This document shows, one piece after another, positions 1 through 12,150 of a stretch of 64,000 bases of DNA. A program made the position numbers and the translations under genes. Below the pieces are notes generated by a model. It ran no database searches. It saw only the letters and a program-made list of their open reading frames with translations, and was not told where the DNA came from. The number at the start of each line of letters is the position of its first letter. Within the stretch, counting starts at the first letter, position 1. Origin of the DNA: Helichrysum umbraculigerum (Eukaryota; Streptophyta; Magnoliopsida; Asterales; Asteraceae). Location of the stretch: NCBI GenBank assembly GCA_949592205.1, contig CATIUR010000006.1, forward strand, positions 10,433,001 through 10,497,000, in the 5' to 3' direction.

Positions 1-1269
1 CAATACCTGCCTAAGTTGTAACCAAATAACTGTATGACCACGTCATATGATAGTAAGTAACTGTAGTCCCGTAGAACTAGGATTTAATATATGAGGTGTT
101 GCATCCAGCAACAAGTGATTGTAGACCCGCAGATCTATGTTTGAATGTTTAGCGTGTCCGTTTACCCGATTAGCATAAGCTAACCCGGACATGAATTGAG
201 CTAACGGCCTCGCGTGGCAGCACCACCGATCCGTTAACTTATTGTGAATCCCGAGTATAACTCGCTGATCCATTGATTGAAGTTTCGTCCACTGCAATAC
301 CGTGGTTTCGTTTTGTGCCCACTTTACCGTGGCATCGTTTGGTGCCCGCTGCAATACCGCGGCATCGTTTTTGAAGTTGCTCGCAAGCAATTTGTAATTG
401 AGCCGGCAGTACAACGACATGCCCAACTAAGTTGTTTGAGAGCCAGCAGTACTCGACATGCCTGACTAAGTAGATCGTATAATAGTATGTAGATATTTAT
501 CAGGTGACACCCCCACGGTTGGATTGCATCCTGGGCCGGGGGACCATCCCTGGTTGGATTACATCCTGAGCCAGAGTCGTCACCAGTTGTGTCGTTTTAA
601 TATAAAGAGTCTGTACTAACTTGTGATAATATTGTATACTCCTAGCCTAAAGCCTAGCAAGTATATATATAACGGAGTCTTGGGAAAATGTTCACTTAAG
701 TTCAGTTCCCATTCTAATGATAATGGAGTGTGTCGACAGTTTTAGTTCTTAAAGAATAACTAAACTTGTAACAGTATAGATGTTGTTCAGTATAGGTAGA
801 ACTAACTAGTTCTAATGTATTCAATGATATTGTCCCGTGACAATATGGCCAAAAGATTGTGATAACTAAATCAAGTTATGTGTTGGTAATCGTTTCCAAC
901 GACCTAACCGGGTACGATTGTAACCTATCTAGGTTAAGTATTGATATTGTTCTAAAACAATATTGCGGGTGTAATTCCTAAGTATTACACATTTCGTATT
1001 ACATACAGTAATATAAATAGTTGTAAATTATAAACGATTGTTAATATGATTTGAAAACAGCAATTGAGCATGTGTTTCACCCCAAAAATAGTAAAACAGT
1101 TGAAAGAGTGGGGCTATGAAACTCACCTGTGAGTTGTTAGCGATACGATGATACGCGCGTCGTCCGAATGGTAACCTTCTAGTGTCCTAAACACGTGAGG
1201 TTATATAAGTATGAGACAAATCAGTTTGTCTAAGCGAGTTGTTCATGTATGCATTTGTTGTTGAAGTCT

Positions 1270-1380
1270 GGGAATGGTGTACGGGGGTCCGGGGGCAGCG
1301 CCCCTGGTAGCGGGGTCCAAGGGGTGGCAACCCCTGGCGGGGTCCAAGGGGCAGAGCCCCTGGCTGGGGTCGAGCTGCCA
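1270..1380 (-). repeat. GC-rich triplicated segment inside the reversed LTR
   Basis: Three imperfect units of about 27-30 bp, each built on a GGGGCNNNGCCCC-type inverted repeat, sit in otherwise AT-rich DNA. The same block recurs at 36726-36826 and 44852-44952 in the complete gypsy element, which ties the three LTRs to one family. Confidence 0.8.
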
Positions 1381-1514
1381 GGTCAGCTTGGAAAATTTTT
1401 ATTTCTACTATATTGCTTTAATGAAAACGCTTTCGAAATCCAAATTCGGTTAAAATCGAGTGGTAAAATTTTGTTGTCAATACTTAGTGAAAAACATAGG
1501 TTTTTAAGGTTCTG

Positions 1515-1760
1515 CGACGTCAGATGCGACGTCAGATGCGACGTCAGATGCGACGTAGGGTGTTACGTCGCTATGTGCGACGTTCGCAATCTAATGCGAC
1601 GTTGTGTCCTGCGTCGCAATGTGCGACGTAGAATTTGATGGCGACGTAGGGGCTTACGTCGCATTATGCGACGTCGGGATGTTTTTGCGACGTTGGCTGC
1701 GACGTCCGCTGCGACGTCGCAGCACTGTTTTTGGTCCCTGCGACGTAGCGGACTGTTCGC
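1515..1760. repeat. GCGACGT / ACGTCGC short inverted-repeat array
   Basis: Dense copies of the core GCGACGT in both orientations. The first four are spaced by 11 bp (TGCGACGTCAGA units) and later copies are irregular. It occupies the same LTR position as the arrays at 36273-36577 and 44399-44703. Confidence 0.85.
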
Positions 1761-2455
1761 CGGAGTTTGAGTCGGAAACGAGTTTTCCGGCTCCCGTTGA
1801 GTCCGATTCTTTTACCCAACCCATATTTAAGTATTTTACGCTTATCTAAACCGCAAACAAGCAAAATAACAAAGTTTTGAGAGATTTCGAGAATTGTCGG
1901 AAACTTACAAATCCGCGCGAGGAGAATCCGAAAAGATAGGATTGTAGATCGTTGCGTGGTGATCGTTTTTCCCTAAATGAGCTTGAAGATTTGAGGTCGT
2001 TTAGTGGTGTTAAATGGCGGATTTAGGTGGCGGTGGTGTGATGTTAGAGAGAGAGATGAGAGAAAAGTTAGAGAAGAGAGAGAGTGAAAGAGGTGGAAAT
2101 GAGAAAGGGGGAGGAGGTTTCCTCCTTTTTGACTGACTCGGTGGAGACACCGTCTCCCAAATTGCAGTACAAAATACTCGTGTTTATTTATCCGATGTGA
2201 TTTAAAATAACTTTTTAAGTTCAAAAATTTATTTATATTCTCTCGAAACGTTTTTGTACCGGAATATTTTATAAAAATATTATTTTGGGATTTAAGGTTT
2301 AATAATTTGTTTTCGCGCAATTTCGGATAATTAAAATGCGTTTTAAATTAAAACGACTTACATTTTTGAATATTTTGATGTAATCGCATATATATAATAC
2401 AATTATTTGAAGTTAAATTTTGGCGCGAAAGTTGACTTTTTGACCGGGTGTTACA

Positions 2456-3294
2456 GATTCAAGCGAAACAATTCAAGTCTTTCTAGATAAACAAACAAGG
2501 CTCAGGTGAGTCTCATGGCCCCTATTTTACTGCTTTTCAATCAGGGGTGTGATATTATTTCTCGTTTTGTTTTACAAGTTGAACGCAAGTACAAATCAAA
2601 TCAAATACTACATGAGTTTCAAGCTAATCAATTTAAAGCCCTCCATAGCATAGTCTGGTAATACGTAGTAGCGTGAATGTTAGTATATGATATCATATAG
2701 GATTGACAATCCTCATCCAGGTTAGGACGCACTAACTGGTCAAACGGACGTATTAGCATTTGGGAAGACGAGTGTGGATTAGGCACTCGTAGGAGGCATT
2801 TCAAGTTAGGTTTCCTTAAGTGGGCCTGACAACTCAAGTTAAGCTCAGACTATGTGCTCATGGCTGTATAACTTTTATTTTGCTTAATTGCTTTATAAAT
2901 TCAATTATAAATCTTGCGGTTCATACAAATATGTGTTGACATACAAACCCGTGAGCTCACCAGCGTTTCGCTGACCCATTTTAGCATGTATCACAGGTGA
3001 CCAGCAGTAGGTTGGACTGCTCAAGTAAGTATCAATTAGCTCGAGTCATCATGCAAACAATCAGAGATTTAGCTGCATTATTATATTTTGTATAGATTAA
3101 TTATGTACTTAAATCTCTCAATTTCAAGCTGAGCTAATGTAAACAATACTTTTGATGTAAACTTTTGTTTTATCAATACAAGTCCAAAACGACGCATATA
3201 GTGGTCGTTCATTATATATATCATTGTGCTGTGATTATTGATTCGTAACACCCAAAACGTGCTTCCGCTAAACAATAAATTTGGGGGTGTTACA
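2456..3294 (+). mobile_element. 3' part of a forward Ty3/gypsy-type LTR
   Basis: This stretch is colinear with 37140-37943, the 3' third of the complete gypsy LTR. Shared landmarks are CTCAGGTGAGTCTCAT at about 2500, GTGAGCTCACCAGC at about 2951, AACGACGCATATAG at about 3188, and the terminal hairpin ending TTTGGGGGTGTTACA at 3294. Its 5' part lies beyond the reversed LTR that interrupts it, outside the window. It is inserted in the LINE, whose sequence resumes at 3295. Confidence 0.8.
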
Positions 3295-3483
3295 CCAAAT
3301 GGGTCGGGTGTCACATATCAACTCCCACAGCACAACCAAGAATGCTTTTAAAATGTTTCACAAATTGGTCACCAACTTCACTTCCAAAAAATATCTGACC
3401 CCTCATATCTTCTATAGCTTCAACTCTATTTCTGTTAACTCGTCCTTTGACTACATTATGAAAATAAGCAGAATTTTGGTCCC
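3295..3483 (-). pseudogene. LINE (L1-type) ORF2 fragment, downstream piece
   Basis: Minus-strand translation reads through SAYFHNVVKGRVNRNR, a stretch typical of the linker between the endonuclease and reverse transcriptase domains of plant L1 elements. It continues in frame from the piece ending at 16244, which finishes with KIHWLKEGD. The two pieces are separated by the copia insertion and its GTCCC duplication. At 3295 the reading is cut by the gypsy-type LTR. The reverse transcriptase domain itself would lie further left, outside the window. Confidence 0.8.
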
Positions 3484-3595
3484 TGTTGGTACATTAATGT
3501 GTGTCTGTCAGTTGGTCTCAGTCTGTAATCGTATCGAAATTGTAATTACGTATTGAATAGCTTAAGTTCTAGTTTAATTACAATTTTTGTCATCA

Positions 3596-3687
3596 TGCGA
3601 CACAAGCACTGTGTCGCAGAAGCATTCTATGCGACACAATACTTGTGTCGCAGAATCATCTCATGCGACACAAAGCTTGTGTCGCAT
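3596..3687. repeat. Three GCGACACAA...TTGTGTCGC inverted repeats in the 5' LTR
   Basis: Three successive dyads, each TGCGACACAA, a few bases, then TTGTGTCGCA (or a close variant). They lie immediately upstream of the LTR TATA box. The same dyads recur at 4305-4615, 12151-12962 and 15858-15949. Position suggests an upstream activating or repressing element; each dyad could also fold as a hairpin. Confidence 0.9.
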
Positions 3688-3703
3688 ACAGTTTGGTCCA
3701 GAC

Positions 3704-3711
3704 TATAAATA
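3704..3711 (+). promoter_or_regulatory. LTR TATA box (TATAAATA)
   Basis: A consensus TATAAATA sits within ACTATAAATAGAAG and is present at the same place in the right LTR (15966-15973). Transcription is expected to start roughly 30 bp downstream. Confidence 0.8.
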
Positions 3712-3982
3712 GAAGCTCGCCAGCTTCTGTTTATGGAGCCTCAACACAAAACACACACATAACACCTCCATATTCAGAGAAAAAAATACTAGTTTGTGTT
3801 ATTTTGATTATAGTGTGTTTGTCAAAGTGTATGTATTGTTACCATCTCATTATATACAAAGTTATACACTTGTGTTTTGGTCATTTATTGTGTTAGTCTA
3901 TCATATATTTCTGTGTTTGATTTCCGCTTTAAATACACAAGTAAAACTACTCGATTTGGTCCGTATAAGTGGAACCTACAAT

Positions 3983-3995
3983 TGGTATCAGAGCC
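3983..3995 (+). other. Primer-binding site, tRNA-iMet type
   Basis: TGGTATCAGAGCC, complementary to the 3' end of plant initiator methionine tRNA, begins two bases after the 5' LTR. Confidence 0.9.
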
Positions 3996-4304
3996 GCATA
4001 CTCTTGAGTTGCGGTTTCGAGTTAGTTTTTGCTAGATTTTGGTCTAAAAATATTATTTTCACATTTTATGTTCTTGGTGTTCTTGATGTTCTTGGTTCAA
4101 AAAGATTGTTTTTGATCATTTTTGGTTGTTAATCTTCAAAGAAAAGGTGTTAGAAAACTTTTTAGATTTGGTTGGTAAAAGTTGATGATTATATTTTGCT
4201 TCCAAAAGTTATTTTTCAGTCTGATGAAGCATGGTGTAGTAGGTTATGATGAGTGTTGAAAATTGAAATTTTTTGTGGGCTCAAAAACTGTCTGCACGTG
4301 CACT

Positions 4305-4615
4305 TTTGCGACACAATATTTGTGTCGTATCCACTGTTCATACGACACAACCATACGACATTAACTTATCTGTGACATATCGTGCGACATAACGTGCGAC
4401 ACGGTGTACGACATAAGCCTACGGCATAATTGTTTTGACCTTGACTGGTCTGCGACACAAGTTGCGACATAACCTACGACATAACGGTTGTGTCGAATTT
4501 TTGTCTTCTGTCTGATTAACTTCAGTGACACAACACCTGTGTCGTATTGTTACTCTGCGACATAACGCCTGTGTCGTATTGATTCTCTGCGACACAACAC
4601 TGTGTCGCATAATTC
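4305..4615. repeat. GCGACACAA/TACGACATAA dyad array in the copia 5' leader
   Basis: About a dozen degenerate copies of (T)GCGACACAA, ACGACATAA and their complements fill the untranslated leader just before gag. They are more degenerate than the LTR copies. The small ORFs that seem to cross this region are products of the repeats. Confidence 0.85.
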
Positions 4616-4680
4616 CAGACTTAGACAAAAATCAGTTTGTTTGTTGTGTATTTTCTGATTTTTTTTTGCAGATTTTCATC

Positions 4681-7464
4681 ATGTCTCTTCAAAGCATTGA
4701 TGCAGTTTTACAACATAATGCTACGATCGGTAGTGCAAATAAACCTCCTTATTTTGCACCGGGTTTGCCATTTCGAGCATGGAAACAACGTTTCATGTCG
4801 TTTGTATTATTCACTGATCCTGATATGGAGTTGGCTCTTCTTGAACGATATGTTGTTCCTGTTGCTCTTGGAGAACATATCGGTGTTCCTCCACCCAAAC
4901 CCGTTCGTTCATACACTCCCGAAGAACGAAAAGCATGGGAAATTGAACGCAAGACTCATTCTGCTATTACTATGTCACTTCCAACTGACGTTTTGGATAT
5001 GTTTCCACAAACTATTGCTTATGATCTTTTGAATGCAATTGCGAAGAGATTTTGTGGCAACACTGAGTACATCGAAAGCAAATTGGAATTAGTCAAAACT
5101 CAGTTTGATTATTTCTATATCCAGAAGAATGAAACTGTCAGAGACATGCTTTGCAGATTTACTCGCACAGTAAATGAACTGAAAGCTGGCGGATATAATC
5201 TCAAAAATTCTGAGATTAACAAAAAGGCTTTAGCTGCTCTACCACCAAGTTGGGAAACACGAGTTTTGTTATTAGAAAATGATCCAAAGACAATGCAATT
5301 GTCTCTGGATGATCTCATTGGAAAACTTGAAGCTGGGGCGTTGGATATTGAAAAGAAGGAAACAAGATCTACTTCTCGTGCATCGAAATCAAGTCATGGT
5401 GGAACAGCTTTCATCTCAGCTGAGCTAAATTCTCAGAGATCCTCTTCTTACAGTAATCCTACTGTGGGAACTTTTTCAGCCCTACCAGCTTATAATGCTT
5501 CTTCAAGTAGTACATATTCATCTTCATCTGTTCCTTCTTCAGCAACCACCGATGAACATGCAACCATGTTTACTGCCTTCTTGTCATCATATGAAGACGT
5601 TCTTTCTAAAAGAGTCAGTACATTGGAGCTGACTGATGAAGGCTTCAATCAGGTTGATCCCGATGAGTTAGAAAGGATTGACATTAGATGGAATATGGCT
5701 ATGCTCACTCGCAGAGCCAAAAACTATCTAAGAAGAACTGGAAAGAGATCTCTTGAAGATGCAGCTGACCGAACACCAATGGGATTCGATAAAAGCAAAA
5801 TCAAGTGTTATAAGTGTCAGAATCTTGGACACTTTGCCCGCGAATGTGAGAAAGGACGACAGCCTGCTTCTGGTTTCACAAAACCATCTGTTGCTCCAAA
5901 ACTGATTGAGCATTCTACTGCTAAGGCTGCATTGTTGATTGAGGATGGAGATGCTTATGATTTCTCTGCTCATGAAACTCAAGAGCAATGTTTCATGGCT
6001 ATCAACAATGAGGTACCATTTGCTAAATTTACTTGTGATTCATGTATTAGTTTAAATGGTAAAGTAAATGGGCTTATGGAACATAATGAAAACTTGAAGT
6101 CTGATATCTTGAATTTGATGGAGGCAAACAAAGTTTTAAAAAATAGTGAGAAACACTTTGAAAGTAACATTAATCAACTTATTGAAGATAAAAAGGAGCT
6201 GGAAGCTCTAATTTTCAGTAATCAAGATGAAATTGACAGTTACTTAAAAATGATTGCTCATTTAAAAAAGGAATTGGCTGACTCTCAAGCCAAAGCTGTT
6301 GATTTGCAATGAAAACTCAAGAATATCAACACTTCAGCCTTGGTCTTTACTGATATCCTACAGACGGGTAGAACTAGTTCTAAAGATAAGTCCGGTTATG
6401 GTTATCATCATCAACCGCCTCCGTCTTTAGATGTGAATTTGTGTAGACCGTCTAAGGATGAAATTAAAGATTTTGTGCCTACTGCGTTAGTAGATGCAAA
6501 GCCCATTGAAATATCAGTTAATGAGCCCGTTGTTAAGAAAGTAGCTATGCCTGTATGTGAACCTGTTAGTTTGAATCCGTTTAAGTTGCCTGAATTCTAT
6601 AAAGCCAACATAGAAGTAAACCATGATAAGAAGAAACCTAAGACAATTAAGGCTGAACCTGTGAAGCCTTTTGAACCTTTTAGGTTTACCCCCTCAGGAA
6701 CCATCAAGTTTACCTCCTTTGGTAGTTTTTCGCCTGCTCCCTTAAAAACTATTGAAGAAGAGGTCGAGATTGAGGATGTTCCCTGTAAGTTTGTGCCTCA
6801 ATGTGAAAAGAAAAACATTAAGCCTGAACATCACATCCTTACTACTGAAATAGATGATGGAACTTTTCAAATGAATACTAAGGTTAAGGCTGAACATAAA
6901 AGGAAAGATTTACAGAATACTAATGACAAATCAATTAAGAATTCTGTTAAACCTTCTGTTTCACATTCTGGGGCATCCACTTCAACATGCTCACATAAGT
7001 TACCTGTCTCACCTCAATTTTTAGGCAGTAACGACCGAACCTTTAAGGAAAGATGATCATGTTTCTACTGCAAGAAACAAGGTCACTTGATTAATCAATG
7101 CCCGTTGCTTTTGAGAAAGAAGTTTTCAAAAGGTGTTCCCAGAAATTCTGTTTACAAAAATTCATCTGTTAAATCTTTTTCAAAGAAGGGTTCACTTTCT
7201 CATACTTCTATCCCGAAAGTTAATGCTGCTAGGCCTAATAAACCTCTGGTTAAACAGCCTGACAATGTTAACAAGCAACCCACTATTGTTCCTGTGAAAA
7301 TTTGGAGACCTAAAGAGTCGTTAAAAGACTCATCATCAAGTAATACTGCATCAGGAATTGCACCTGATTTACTGAAAAACAAAGTTTTAACTGATGTAGT
7401 TATTATTGATGAGGTCTCTGGAGTACCCAAGTCTGTAAAGGCCTGGGTCTCCATTTCTAACTAA
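4681..7464 (+). pseudogene. gag: Copia gag, broken by two in-frame stops
   Basis: The ATG at 4681 follows a polypyrimidine tract and TGCAG (ends 4671), so I take it as the gag start rather than upstream in-frame codons inside the repeat array. Residues about 100-215 resemble the copia gag (UBN2-type) core. A CCHC zinc knuckle, CYKCQNLGHFAREC, starts at residue 376, followed by a coiled-coil-like acidic stretch up to a TGA at 6310-6312. The same frame continues through basic, proline-containing sequence to a second TGA at 7054-7056. Next comes a second knuckle, CFYCKKQGHLINQC, and a TAA at 7462-7464. Gag packages element RNA in virus-like particles. Both TGA codons are probably mutations, possibly from TGG (inference). 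Confidence 0.85.
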
Positions 7465-7488
7465 TTCTCTCTCTATGTTGTGCTGTAG

Positions 7489-10400
7489 CAGTCAGATCAT
7501 ATACAAAGAAGTAAATGGTATGTGGATAGTGGCTGCTCACGGCACATGACTGGTGACATGTCTCTTCTGTCTGATGTGAAACCATATCGCGGAGGACATG
7601 TTGCTTTTGCGGGAGATACAGGTGGTAACATAACGGGTCAGGGTACACTTTCTAATGGGCAAGTGAGTTTTGATAAAGTGAACTATGTCGAGGAACTGCA
7701 ACACAATCTGATCAGTGTTTCTCAAGTCTGCGACAAGAAGTTCACTACCGCATTTACAGATGTTGAATGTTTAATTCTGAAGCCGGGATTTGTTATTCCC
7801 GAGGAATGGGTGTTACTGAGAGCACCCCGTGTACGCAACTCGTACATTTTGGATATGCAAACTGTGGTTACCAAGGAGCATACTTGTTTGCTATCAAAAG
7901 CATCTTCTACAGATTCACTGCTTTGGCACAGACGTATGGGACATATTCATTTTCGCAGAATGAATTATCTTGTTAATAATGATCTTGTGTTAGGTGTGCC
8001 TAAAAAAATCATTCGTAACTGATGATGAATGCGTTTCCTGTCTCAAAGGGAAACAACACAAGAAGTTCCATAAGTCTAAGCTGGTGAACTCTATTGAATC
8101 TCCATTGGAGCTGCTTCACATGGATTTGTTCGGTCCTGTGAATAAGAAAAGTATTGGTGGAAAATCGTACTGTCTGGTTGTTACTGATGATTACTCAAGG
8201 TTTTCTTGGGTGTATTTCTTAGCTGGAAAGGATGAAACAACTGATACTTTAATCTACTTGTTCGACAGACTGGAAAATCTGTGCAATCTGAAAATCAAGA
8301 AACTGCGCAGTGATAATGGAACCGAATTCAAGAACAGATCTTGGAAATGATTTGTCTTCGAAAGGGAATCTTTCATCAGTTTAGTGCTGCTCGTACTCCT
8401 CAGCAAAATGGAGTAGCTGAAAGAAAGAATAGGACAATCATTGAGAGAGCAAGAACCATGTTGTCTGATGCGCATCTGCCTACCACTTTTTGGGCAGAAG
8501 CTGTTAATACTGCCTGCTATGTGTTAAATAGGGTTTCGATTGTTAAAAAGCGAAAGAAAACATGTTATGAATTGCTGAATAATCGCAAACCAAATTTGAA
8601 GTTTCTTGGGCTTTTCGGGTGTCCTTGCACAATCTTAATTACTAAGGACTCGGTAGGCAAATTTGATGAAAAAGCAGTCGATGGGTTATTTTTGGGATAT
8701 TCTGTGAACTCGCCAAATAAAAGAGTTTTCAACAAGTCTACTGGGAGAATAGAGGAACATTTTGAAGTAAGGTTTATGAAATATACTGATTCTCCAAAAG
8801 GCAAGGGACCTGAGTCCTTGTTTGAGTATGATAAGTTGGTGGACTCTTTCAATCTTCCCAAATTTAGTGAAGAAGAACTGGTGGTGTCTCTACTTCATGG
8901 ATTGGATCTTTCTTCTGACGACTCAATCTCCAATTCTAGAGTAGTACCTCCAGAGAATATTGTCAATGATGACAATCCCTCCGATGTTGATCAAGTGGCT
9001 TCTGAATCTAATCCTCAAACTGAAACCGATATTGTCACACAAATTGACAATGAGGGTACTGCCACTGATAGCTCAGTTGAAATTGAAAATCCAGGAGGTG
9101 ATCTGTCAAATTTGGATTCGATCATCGTGCCTGATCCGATTCCTCAGCTTAGAATTCATTCTTCTCACCCCACTGAAAATATCATTGGTGAGCTTCAACA
9201 AGGTGTTTTAACTAGGCATCAAACTGCTGCTAATGAAGTCCGTGAAGAATCTTCATCTGCCAATTTTGCCTGTGTTGAAGAAGAATTGGAAGAATGTTTC
9301 ATGTCTCAGCATGAACCAAAGAAAATAGCTGAAGCTTTGAAAGATCCATACTGGGTTGAGGCTATGCAAGAAGAACTGAATCAATTCAAAAAGCTTGATA
9401 TCTGGGAGTTGGTTCCTTTACCAAAAGATGTCGATCCAATTGGAACTCGCTGGGTTTATCGCGTGAAGAAAGATGACAGAGGCGTAGTTATTCGGAATAA
9501 GGCTAGGCTGGTTGTTCAAGGTTTTACTCAGATTGAGGGTTTAGACTATGATGATGTGTTTGCTCCAGTTGCAAGATTGGAATCCATTCGCATTTTTCTG
9601 GCTTATGCTACATTTAAAGGTTTTCGGGTTTATCAAGTTGATATCAAGAGAGCATTTCTGTATGGAGAGGTTCTGAAGGATGTGTATGTCTTGCAACCTC
9701 CTGGTTTTGAAGATCAAAACCATCCTGATTATGTGTGCAAGTTAGGCAAGGCATTATATGGTCTTCATCAAGCTCCAAGAGCTTGGTATGCGAGGTTGGC
9801 AAATCATCTCAAGAGAAATGGCTTCTCAAGAGGCCAAATTGATAGCACCCTCTTCATAAAAAGGGTTGGAAAAGATTTGTTACTTGTGCAGGTTTACGTG
9901 GACGACATCATATTTGGTTCAACAAATGATTCTTTGTGCAGAGACTTCGAGAAGATTATGAAGTCCGAGTTTGAGATGAGTGCCATGGGAGAACTTAAGT
10001 TCTTTCTAGGTGTACAGGTTGAGCAGTCTGACAAGGGTTTCTACATTCATCAGTCCAAATATGTCAATGACATGTTGATTCGATATGAACTCCATGACTG
10101 TAAGCCATACGGTACTCCCATTGAAACTGATCACAAACTCGGACCCGCTGAACACGAAGAAGATTGCAAGGAGCGGGACTATCGTTCTATGATAGGGTCA
10201 CTGATGTATCTCACTGCATCCAGAACAGATATTGTGTTTGCTGTGTCTATCTGTTCCAGGTATCAAGCAAAGCCCAAGGTTTCTCACATGAAGGCTGTGA
10301 AGCGAATTTTTGGTTACCTCAAATATAGACCATCACTTGGTCTATGGTACTCAAATGAGAAAAATTTTGCTCTCACTGCCTATTCTGATTCTAATTATGG

Positions 10401-10848
10401 CGGCTGCAATTCGGATAAAAAGTCAACTACAGGAGGATGCCAATATCTCGGTTCTCGATTGGTGTCTTGGCAGTGTAAGAAGCAAACCACAGTTTCCACC
10501 TCAACAGCGGAAGCTGAATACATTGCTGCTGCAAGCTGTTGTTCACAAATTTTGTGGATTCAACATCAATTGCGTGACTATGGGTTACTTCTTACTTTGA
10601 CTCCTATTCATATTGATAATACTGCTGCTATATCTATTATTCGCAATCCCGTTCAACACTCTAAGACCAAGCACATAGAGATTAGGTTTCACTTCATACG
10701 AGATTGCTATGAGAAACATTTAATTGACCTCATTCACATAGATACCCTTAAGCAAAAAGCCGACTTATTCACAAAAGCATTTTCGCGTGCTCGTTTTGAC
10801 GAACTTGTGGATATGATAGGGATGATTTCTCTTGATCTCATGAAATGA
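7489..10848 (+). pseudogene. pol: Copia pol: protease, integrase, reverse transcriptase, RNase H; two frameshifts
   Basis: Pol lies in the gag frame after TAA (7462) and TAG (7486). Protease WYVDSGCSRHMTG begins near 7517. The GAG-pre-integrase HRRMGH...CVSC zinc region lies at about 7920-8060. The integrase core has MDLFGP, LRSDNGTEF and PQQNGVAERKNRT, supplying the D, D, E triad. The reverse transcriptase motif YVDD is at 9895-9906. RNase H has AYSDSNYGG, TAEAEYIA and HIDNTAA. One indel near the A7 run at 8002-8008 and a compensating indel near 8330 put about 330 bp in a shifted frame. Downstream of 8341 the frame is open to the TGA at 10846-10848. Domain order is diagnostic of Ty1/copia. 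Confidence 0.93.
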
Positions 10849-11410
10849 TTTGTGACTTAATTTCTGTACAGTTTATTTGCTTTATTATTTTGGATTAAAA
10901 AAAAAAAAAGGCAACCGCCAATCTTTATACTCGTTAGTATCAAAGAAATGCAATGGTTGCTACATTTTTTTAAATAGACGTTGAGTTGAGTCTGTAAACA
11001 ACTTGGGATATGATAGTACATCGAGTGACATGCACAAAATGGAATTTTAAGGTTTATCTTTGATGTGTCAGTAGGTTTATCTGACACACTTAAAACAGTT
11101 TTTATGAAGATTGTCTTCATCATGCAATGTACTGGTAGGCATACTACACACCTGTCTCTGAGTTATTAAGAAATCATTTAAATATGTGTCTACTATCTTG
11201 TGGTAAACACCGTGTGATGTACGACTAAATGTCTTAATTCCTTAGCGTAGCTTAACATATTTCCATCTTTGGAACTTCTATCTGAAATCATTTGGGAGTT
11301 TATGCTGGTTGTTGCCTCTGTTGTACGCAAGTACAGAACTGGTAACAGTTAGTATAAACTTAGGGTTAAGCAAATACAGGTCAATGCACTTGAAAATCTT
11401 GACGATACTG

Positions 11411-11539
11411 AACAAGGTCGCTGTTTGGGAAACTCCAAATTTCAGTTTGACTGCGATCGGTTTTGCTTAATCCTAAATCACACTAAACAAGGTCGCTGTT
11501 TGGGAAACTCCAACTTCAGTTTGACTGCGATTGGTTTTG
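11411..11539 (+). repeat. 55-bp direct duplication, 75-bp period
   Basis: AACAAGGTCGCTGTTTGGG and the following bases occur twice (11411-11465 and 11486-11539) with few differences, separated by about 20 bp. Confidence 0.85.
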
Positions 11540-12150
11540 ATTATACTTGAATCACGTTAGGTTGCTTTGCTGTACTTCCGTACTGACCTGTCAACTCTAG
11601 CCTGATTCTTAAAAATGATCTTTCTTTATTCTTTCTAAATATGGAAACTATGTTATTGTCTGGGTTATAGGGGTATATCAATGGTGGGGGCCACAGAGAA
11701 CTATTCATACTAACAATAAAAGTTAGCTCCACAGACTCGGATGTAACATGCTTAAGTGGACAAACAATATCGGTAATCGTCTTGAAATAATTTTTTTATA
11801 TAAGGTGTTTTAAATGTGCCACGTAAATTTAAAGTGGACAAATATACTGATAATCGAAATAACACTTTCTATTCCTAATAATTGCATGTTATTTCGGTAT
11901 GATCCCTAACCAGAATCTCAACTCCGTCACCAAAAAGATTTTATAAATTTCTCGCTTTTAGTTGTATTTGTTTCTTATCTTTTATGTTTATATTTAGTTT
12001 TATCTCTTTAATATTCATTAAATTGTATTTTTCCTTTTTAATTTTACTTTTCTAAGTCACAAATCATCTTCTTTGCGAAAATTCTAAAATCAAAATCCGA
12101 ATCGGCATCGAAATCAAATTTTTAATCTTCAAAATTTTGCTCTGTGTTCT

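Larger units (their letters stand above)
1..2455 (-). mobile_element. Ty3/gypsy-type LTR, reverse orientation, cut by the window's left edge
   Basis: Read on the minus strand this matches the layout of the complete gypsy LTR at 35413-37943. It has a CT-rich leader (about 2040-2100), an array of GCGACGT motifs (1515-1760), a GC-rich triplicated segment (1270-1380), and a block at about 1107-1130 matching the 'GACTCAGGTGAGTCTCATAGCCCC' region of that LTR in part. It ends at 2455 with GGGTGTTACA, the reverse complement of the family's TGTAACACCC start. The next five bases, GATTC, are the candidate target-site duplication; the partner lies outside the window. It cannot be told whether this is a solo LTR or one end of a full element. 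Small ORFs inside are spurious. Confidence 0.8.
3484..3980 (+). repeat. 5' LTR of the SIRE-like copia element
   Basis: 497 bp, TGTTGG...CCTACA. It contains the GCGACACAA array (3596-3687) and a strong TATA box 16 bp downstream of it (3704-3711). The right copy is 15746-16243. Confidence 0.95.

Noticed and set aside
43..426. 127-codon minus-strand ORF at the left edge
   Set aside because: Lies inside LTR sequence and resembles no known protein.
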